Assembly (NCBI RefSeq): GCF_029168315.1
Contig: NZ_JARGYD010000001.1
Coordinates: forward strand, 496,001 to 560,000
Source of the DNA: Psychromarinibacter halotolerans
Lineage (GTDB): Bacteria; Pseudomonadota; Alphaproteobacteria; Rhodobacterales; Rhodobacteraceae
DNA length: 64,000 nt
Reading direction: 5' to 3'
Shown here: piece by piece, positions 59,516 through 64,000 of the stretch
How positions within the stretch are numbered: position 1 is the stretch's first letter
Layout: each line of letters begins with the position of its first letter
The notes under the pieces: generated by a model
The model's input: the letters and a program-made list of their open reading frames with translations, nothing else
Told to the model about the DNA's origin: nothing
Database searches by the model: none
Translations under genes and position numbers: made by a program

Positions 59516-60520
59516 TTAGGCCGGGGCCTGAGACGACTGGCTTCCCCGCTCGCGGTAGGGGGTGGTGCTGTAATGGGCGCGGTAGCATTTCGAGAAATGC
59601 GACGGGCTGGCGAAGCCGCAGGCCAGCGCCACGTTGATCACGCTCATGTCGGTCTGCATCAGCAGGTTCCGCGCCTTCTGCAACCGCAGCTCCATATAGT
59701 ACCGCTTGGGCGAGCGGTTCAGATAGCGGCGGAACAGCCGTTCAAGCTGGCGCGTCGACATGCCGACATCGCGGGCCAGCGTCGCCGGGCTGATCGGCTC
59801 TTCGATGTTCTTTTCCATCATGTGGATCACTTGGCTCAGCTTGGGGTGCCGCACGCCGATGCGGGTCGGCACCGAAAGCCGCTGAGTGTCCTGATCGGTC
59901 CGGATCGTGGTGTAGATCAGCTGGTCCGCCACCGCGTTCGCGAGTTCCTCGCCGTGGTCGCGGGCGATGATCTTCAGCATCAGGTCGATCGACGATGTGC
60001 CGCCCGCCGTGGTCAGGCGGTTGCCGTCCATCACGAAGACCGACTTGGTCAGTTCGACCTCGTCGAACTCTTCGGCGAAGCTGTCTTGGTTTTCCCAGTG
60101 GATCGTCGCGCGTTTGCCGTCCAGCAGACCGGCCTTGGCAAGGGTGTACCCGGCGGTGCACAGCCCGCCCACCGTCGCCCCGCGCCGGGCCTCGCGCCGC
60201 AGCCAGTTCAGCATCTTCCGGGTCGAGGCGGCCTGCACCGCGATGCCACCGCACACAAGGATCGTGTCGTCGCGCAACAGCTCGTCTAGGTCAGAGTCCA
60301 GCTTGAACTGCGCACCGGAAGAGCTTGTCGCGAAATCACCGCCTTCGCCGATGATCTTCCACTCGTACAGGGTCCGGCCCGCCATGAGGTTCGCGATGCG
60401 CAAGGATTCCACCGCGCAGGAAAAGCAAAGCATCGTGAAGTTATCGAGAAGAACGAAGACGAACCGCCGGGGCTTCTGCCCGGTATCCTCGACTTCGACA
60501 ATCTGGCGACTCGGCTCCAT
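59516..60520 (-). CDS. GlxA-family transcriptional regulator (DJ-1/PfpI-like sensor plus AraC HTH)
   Basis: 334 residues from ATG 60520 (MEPSRQIVEVEDTGQKPRRF). The N-terminal DJ-1/PfpI-like domain (VFVLLDNFTMLCFSCAVESL to GLCTAGYTLAKAGLLDGKRA, with the conserved Cys) is followed by an AraC helix-turn-helix (about 235-325: LARDVGMSTRQLERLFRRYL, VINVALACGFASPSHFSKCY). In related bacteria such regulators respond to betaine, carnitine or amino acid derivatives. It lies 162 bp upstream of livK on the same strand and is a good candidate for its regulator. Confidence 0.88.
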   Translation of the reverse strand: MEPSRQIVEVEDTGQKPRRFVFVLLDNFTMLCFSCAVESLRIANLMAGRTLYEWKIIGEGGDFATSSSGAQFKLDSDLDELLRDDTILVCGGIAVQAASTRKMLNWLRREARRGATVGGLCTAGYTLAKAGLLDGKRATIHWENQDSFAEEFDEVELTKSVFVMDGNRLTTAGGTSSIDLMLKIIARDHGEELANAVADQLIYTTIRTDQDTQRLSVPTRIGVRHPKLSQVIHMMEKNIEEPISPATLARDVGMSTRQLERLFRRYLNRSPKRYYMELRLQKARNLLMQTDMSVINVALACGFASPSHFSKCYRAHYSTTPYRERGSQSSQAPA

Positions 60521-60652
60521 GTCCGCTGATCCTGGCTCGTTCGTCGCGCAACGGAACCAGCTTTGCCGGGGGCGCGCAAGATAGCCCCTGCACAAAAAAC
60601 GTCATGATGCGTCGGAAATGGGCGCACATTCCCGGTTCCAACGTAAGGCGTC

Positions 60653-60682
60653 TGCCTTTATACGGGGGCACCTTTAAAGGCA
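60653..60682 (+). promoter_or_regulatory. Inverted repeat in the leader of aroG
   Basis: TGCCTTTA (60653-60660) and TAAAGGCA (60675-60682) are inverted, and the 10-bp palindrome CCTTTAAAGG lies at 60671-60680. A weak -10-like TATACG overlaps at 60659-60664. It sits 16 nt before the aroG start and could be an operator or a leader hairpin. Confidence 0.35.
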
Positions 60683-60698
60683 CACGTCGGAGGAAGAC

Positions 60699-62066
60699 AT
60701 GAGCAATTGGGACAAGTCTGGATGGCGCGCGAAGCCTCGGGTCCAGATGCCCGAGTATACGGATCAAGCCGCGCTGAAGGCCGTCGAGGCGCAGCTGGCC
60801 AAGTATCCGCCGCTCGTCTTTGCCGGGGAATGCCGTCGTATGCGCGAGAAGCTTGCCGCGGTCTCGCGCGGCGAGGCGTTTCTTCTGCAGGGCGGGGACT
60901 GCGCGGAAAGCTTTAACGAGTTCTCGGCAGACAACATTCGCGACACCTTCAAGGTGCTGCTGCAAATGGCGATGGTTCTGACCTTCGGCGCCAAGGTGCC
61001 CGTGGTCAAAGTCGGCCGCATGGCCGGCCAGTTCGCCAAGCCCCGTTCGGCCCCGACCGAGACGGTCGGCGGTGTCGAGCTGCCCAGCTATCGCGGCGAC
61101 ATCATCAACGGGTTCGACTTCACTCCGGACGCGCGGATCCCCGATCCGAACCGGATGCTGCAGGCCTACACGCAGGCTGCGGCCTCGCTGAACCTGCTGC
61201 GGGCGTTCTCGACCGGTGGTTTCGCCGACGTGCACCGCGTGCACGCGTGGACGCTGGGCTTTACCGAAAGCGACGAGGCCGAGCGTTACCGCGATCTGGC
61301 CAACCGCCTGCAGGACACGCTGGACTTTATGAAGGCCGCCGGTGTCACCGACACGACCAACAAGGACATGTCGACCGTCGACTTCTACACCAGCCACGAG
61401 GCGCTGCTTCTGGAATACGAAGAGGCGCTGTGCCGGACGGATTCGACCTCGGGCGCGCAGATCGCGGGGTCGGGTCACATGATCTGGATCGGCGACCGCA
61501 CCCGTCAGCCCGACGGCGCGCATGTCGAGTTCTGCCGCGGCGTTCAGAACCCCATCGGCCTGAAATGCGGCCCGTCCACCACCGTGGACGACCTGAAGGT
61601 CCTGATGGAAAAGCTGAACCCGAACAACGAGGCGGGCCGCCTGACCCTGATCGCGCGCTTCGGCGCCGGGTCGGTGGGCGATCACCTGCCGCGTCTGGTC
61701 AAAGCGGTTCAGGAAGAAGGCGCGAATGTCGTCTGGTCCTGTGACCCGATGCACGGCAACACGATCAAGTCCTCGACCGGCTACAAGACCCGGCCGTTCG
61801 ACAGCGTGCTGCGCGAGGTGCAGGAGTTCTTCGACATCCACAACGCCGAGGGCACGATCCCCGGCGGCGTGCATTTCGAGATGACCGGCAAAGACGTGAC
61901 CGAGTGCACCGGCGGCGTGCAGGCGGTGACGGACGAGAACCTGTCCGACCGTTACCACACCGCGTGCGACCCGCGTCTGAACGCGACGCAGGCGCTGGAA
62001 CTGGCCTTCCTCGTCGCCGAGGAAATCATCCAGCGCCGCGAACCGCAGCGCGTCGCCGCCGAGTAA
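60699..62066 (+). CDS. Class II 3-deoxy-7-phosphoheptulonate (DAHP) synthase
   Basis: 455 residues, GGAGGAAGAC ribosome site. Class II signature blocks: FAGECRRMREKLAAVSRGEA, LLQGGDCAESFNEFSADNIR, KVGRMAGQFAKPRS, LPSYRGDIINGFDFTPDARI, HRVHAWTLGFTESDEAERY and VVWSCDPMHGNTIKSSTGYK. It condenses PEP and erythrose-4-phosphate, the entry to the shikimate pathway (aroB and aroK are also in the window). Named aroG or aroF in different annotations. A strong terminator follows. Confidence 0.96.
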   Translation: MSNWDKSGWRAKPRVQMPEYTDQAALKAVEAQLAKYPPLVFAGECRRMREKLAAVSRGEAFLLQGGDCAESFNEFSADNIRDTFKVLLQMAMVLTFGAKVPVVKVGRMAGQFAKPRSAPTETVGGVELPSYRGDIINGFDFTPDARIPDPNRMLQAYTQAAASLNLLRAFSTGGFADVHRVHAWTLGFTESDEAERYRDLANRLQDTLDFMKAAGVTDTTNKDMSTVDFYTSHEALLLEYEEALCRTDSTSGAQIAGSGHMIWIGDRTRQPDGAHVEFCRGVQNPIGLKCGPSTTVDDLKVLMEKLNPNNEAGRLTLIARFGAGSVGDHLPRLVKAVQEEGANVVWSCDPMHGNTIKSSTGYKTRPFDSVLREVQEFFDIHNAEGTIPGGVHFEMTGKDVTECTGGVQAVTDENLSDRYHTACDPRLNATQALELAFLVAEEIIQRREPQRVAAE

Positions 62067-62088
62067 TCTCGCGGCCTTTGAAAGATCG

Positions 62089-62124
62089 AAAGGCGCGGTT
62101 CCCGGACAGGGGCCGCGCCTTTTT
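62089..62124 (+). terminator. Rho-independent terminator of the DAHP synthase gene
   Basis: AAAGGCGCGG (62089-62098) pairs perfectly with CCGCGCCTTT (62113-62122), followed by TTTTT ending at 62124, 22 nt after the stop. Confidence 0.93.
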
Positions 62125-62146
62125 CTTTGTCGGTATCAGTCGGGTG

Positions 62147-62596
62147 TCAGGCGCAGGCGGCCTTGTCGGCCTCGGCGAATGCCTCTGCGGCGGCTTCCAG
62201 CGTCAGCATGATCGACGCATGCCGGTTCTTGAAATCGCGGGCGGGCAGCAGAACCTCCAGCCCGTCGAACGGGGCGTCGGGCACGGGGCCTTCGGACTTC
62301 AGCATCGCTTTCAACTGGTCGCGGGCCGTCTCGACCTCGGCGCGGGTGCGGCCGATGATCTGGCGCCCGACGACAGACGCCGCGGCCTGTCCCAGCGCGC
62401 AGGCTTTCACGTCCTGGGCATAGTCGGTGATGCGACCATCCTCGGTCACAAGATCGACCGTCACGGTCGATCCGCACAGCGGAGAGCGTTTCTTGACCGA
62501 CGCCTGCGGCGCGTCAAGGCGCCCGAGGTGCGGTATATCGGCTGCAAGTTCAAGGATCTGGCCCGAATACAGCTTGATAAGATCAGAGTCGCTCAT
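62147..62596 (-). CDS. IscU/SufU-like Fe-S scaffold lacking the third cysteine
   Basis: 149 residues from ATG 62596 (MSDSDLIKLYSGQILELAAD). Two of three cluster cysteines are clear: C41 in KRSPLCGSTVTVDL and C66 in DVKACALGQAAASVVG. The third, expected in the R-x2-C-x-x-L helix, is replaced in FKNRHASIMLTLEAA; a different cysteine (C148) sits at the extreme C-terminus. It may act as a sulfur acceptor or chaperone rather than a full scaffold, and could be the missing partner for SufS in this genome. Divergent from hisI. Confidence 0.85.
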   Translation of the reverse strand: MSDSDLIKLYSGQILELAADIPHLGRLDAPQASVKKRSPLCGSTVTVDLVTEDGRITDYAQDVKACALGQAAASVVGRQIIGRTRAEVETARDQLKAMLKSEGPVPDAPFDGLEVLLPARDFKNRHASIMLTLEAAAEAFAEADKAACA

Positions 62597-62662
62597 GGCT
62601 TTTCCTGCTGGCTTGAACCCCCTACATAGGGCGGCGCAATCCATGAGGAAAGGGGTTCGGTC

Positions 62663-63022
62663 ATGGCGTTCGATCCGAGCACGCTTAAATTCGATGACAA
62701 GGGGCTGATCCCCGTCGTGGCGCAGGACCACGCCACGGGCGAGGTTCTGATGGTCGCGTGGATGAACGCCGAGGCCGTGGCGAAGACCTTGGAGACCGGC
62801 CGCGTGACCTACTGGAGCCGCTCTCGCCAGAGTTTCTGGATCAAGGGAGAAACCTCGGGCCACGTTCAGACGCTGGTGGAGCTGCGGGTCGATTGCGACC
62901 GCGACTGCCTGCTGGCGCTGGTGGAACAGGAGGGTCCGGCGTGCCACACGAACCGGCGCAGCTGTTTCTACACCGCGATCCGCGACGGCGAAGAGACCGA
63001 GATCATGTCGCCGATGGTGTGA
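62663..63022 (+). CDS. hisI: Phosphoribosyl-AMP cyclohydrolase
   Basis: 119 residues. LIPVVAQDHATGEVLMVAWM, VTYWSRSRQSFWIKGETSGH, the metal-binding VDCDRDCLLALV and GPACHTNRRSCFY are the complete signature. It opens the adenine ring in histidine synthesis. The 3' end overlaps the convergent gluQ by 20 bp. No other his gene is adjacent. Confidence 0.97.
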   Translation: MAFDPSTLKFDDKGLIPVVAQDHATGEVLMVAWMNAEAVAKTLETGRVTYWSRSRQSFWIKGETSGHVQTLVELRVDCDRDCLLALVEQEGPACHTNRRSCFYTAIRDGEETEIMSPMV

Positions 63023-63872
63023 CCGGCAGGCCCGCCATCTCGATCACCTGATCGGGCGACAGGCCGTCGTCGCGATAGGCGCGGATGGACCGGGCGTCGT
63101 CCCGCTTTGCCAGCCGCTTGCCGGTGTCGTCGCGCACCAGCCCGTGATGGTAATACTGCAGGATCGGCAGCCCCAGCAGCGCCTGCAGAAGAACGTGAAT
63201 CCACGTCGCCGAAAACAGGTCGGCGCCGCGCACGACCTCTGTGATGCCCTGTTCCGCGTCATCGACTACCACCGACAGGTGATACGAGGTGCCCATGTCC
63301 TTGCGCGCAAGGATCACGTCGCCGATCTGCACGATCAGGTCGTTGGCCACCAACGGGTGAACGCCGCCGAACAACGGGCCGGTTTCGCGGAAGGCGGGCA
63401 GGGCGTCGAGATGCGCGGTCGCCCGCGTCATGTCCAGCCGGATCGCGTCGGTCGGCCCGGCGTCGGCCATGGATCGGCCCCGGCAGGTGCCCGGATAGAT
63501 GATGCCGTCGGGCCCCTCGATCGGCGTGCCTTCCTGCGGCGCGGACAGCGCGGCGCGGATGTCGCCCCGGGTGCAGTTGCAGGGATAGCAAAGGCCCATG
63601 TCGATCAGCCGGTCCAGCGCCGCGCGATAGGCGGGCATACGGTCGGATTGGCGCATCACCGGCTGCGGCCAGTCAAGGCCAAGCCAGTGCAGGTCCTCGA
63701 AGATCTGCTGTTCGTATTCGTCCCGCGACCGGGCGCGGTCGATGTCCTCGATCCGCAGCAGAAAGCTGCCGCCCTCGGCCCGCGCGCGCCGAAAGGCGGT
63801 CAGCGCGGAATAGGCGTGGCCGATGTGCAGCGGGCCCGTCGGGGACGGGGCGAAGCGGGTGACGTAGGTCAC
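63003..63872 (-). CDS. gluQ: Glutamyl-Q tRNA(Asp) synthetase
   Basis: 289 residues from a GTG overlapping the upstream stop (GTGA). Class I synthetase core of GlxRS type without anticodon domain: RFAPSPTGPLHIGHAYSALT, LRIEDIDRARSRDEYEQQIF, zinc-type cysteines in GLCYPCNCTRGDI and later PGTCRG, and LAKRDDARSI in place of KMSKS. It attaches glutamate to queuosine in tRNA-Asp. Length and absence of a C-terminal domain separate it from GltX. Confidence 0.95.
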   Translation of the reverse strand: MTYVTRFAPSPTGPLHIGHAYSALTAFRRARAEGGSFLLRIEDIDRARSRDEYEQQIFEDLHWLGLDWPQPVMRQSDRMPAYRAALDRLIDMGLCYPCNCTRGDIRAALSAPQEGTPIEGPDGIIYPGTCRGRSMADAGPTDAIRLDMTRATAHLDALPAFRETGPLFGGVHPLVANDLIVQIGDVILARKDMGTSYHLSVVVDDAEQGITEVVRGADLFSATWIHVLLQALLGLPILQYYHHGLVRDDTGKRLAKRDDARSIRAYRDDGLSPDQVIEMAGLPVTPSAT

Positions 63873-64000
63873 GCCTTTTCGAACACGTAGACCGTCGACC
63901 CAAGGTCGATGCCGGGGATGTGGGGGCCGTGTTCCTCGAACAGAAGGCTTGCGATGCCGTCGGTCGTCCAGTCGCGCAGCGGCGCCATATAGTTCGGATC
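63869..64000 (-). CDS. C-terminal end of an unidentified protein (5' part outside window)
   Basis: The minus-strand frame from 64000 to the TGA at 63869-63871 encodes 43 residues, including YMAPLRDWTTDGIASLLFEE and IPGIDLGSTVYVFEKA. Its stop overlaps the gluQ GTG, so it is co-transcribed. I do not recognise the family from this tail. Confidence 0.6.
   Translation of the reverse strand, partial: DPNYMAPLRDWTTDGIASLLFEEHGPHIPGIDLGSTVYVFEKA

Overview
The window is a stretch of bacterial chromosome, very GC-rich (mid-60s % by eye), densely packed, with many ATGA/TGATG stop-start overlaps and regular use of GTG and TTG starts. Gene order points to an alphaproteobacterium of the order Rhodobacterales (Roseobacter/Paracoccaceae type): xerD beside aroK-aroB; pyrH-frr-uppS-cdsA-dxr-rseP-bamA-skp-fabZ-lpxA-lpxI-lpxB in one run; an iscR-nifS-sufBCDS cluster with extra genes; and two short hairpin elements ending in the GGGGATATTT-type tail that I associate with this family. 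It reads as core chromosome. I see no insertion sequence, prophage, integron or CRISPR array.

Layout. 1-6 kb: end of an M32 carboxypeptidase, an enoyl-CoA hydratase-like protein, a thioesterase, a membrane endonuclease/phosphatase-fold protein, an MltB-type lytic transglycosylase, and a methyltransferase coupled to a heme-dependent oxidative N-demethylase. 6-8 kb: a divergent pair of unidentified paralogues. 8-12.5 kb: xerD operon facing away from aroKB. 12.5-20 kb: DoxX protein, membrane protein, ssb, lytic transglycosylase, DUF1206 protein, secreted protein, Tat-exported ABC solute-binding protein, AraC regulator. 20-33 kb: miaA, then the envelope and lipid A supercluster. 33-38.7 kb: an amidoligase/class I glutaminase pair, 2-aminoethylphosphonate degradation (phnW-phnX), an HD phosphohydrolase and an alpha/beta hydrolase. 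38.7-47 kb: iscR-desulfurase-sufB-X-sufC-sufD-Y-Z-sufS. 47-51.4 kb: an O/S-methyltransferase that is a candidate DMSP-synthesis enzyme (DsyB type), tRNA-Arg(CCG), glycerate 2-kinase, a stand-alone Hint protein, a membrane protein. 51.4-60.5 kb: a ten-gene branched-chain amino acid-type ABC operon (livK-G-a-b-F-c-d-H-M plus a nucleotidyltransferase) with a GlxA-family regulator upstream. 60.6-64 kb: class II DAHP synthase, a SufU/IscU-like scaffold, hisI, gluQ, and the tail of an unidentified gene.

How the parts work together. The 21-33 kb block links isoprenoid/undecaprenyl carrier (dxr, uppS), phospholipid (cdsA), outer-membrane protein assembly (bamA, skp, rseP) and lipid A (fabZ, lpxA, lpxI, lpxB) synthesis. 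The suf block should build Fe-S clusters. No sufE, sufU, sufA or sufT lies beside it, but a divergent U-type scaffold occurs 15 kb away. aroK, aroB and aroG supply the shikimate pathway.

Most interesting points: the candidate DsyB-type methyltransferase convergent with sufS; the amidoligase-glutaminase pair, which may make and break an unknown amide; three consecutive palindromes sharing a TTCTAGAA-like core after sufS; three unfamiliar genes inside the suf operon; four exported proteins interleaved in the liv operon; and two membrane microproteins. All functional calls rest on reading the sequence. No database search or folding program was run.
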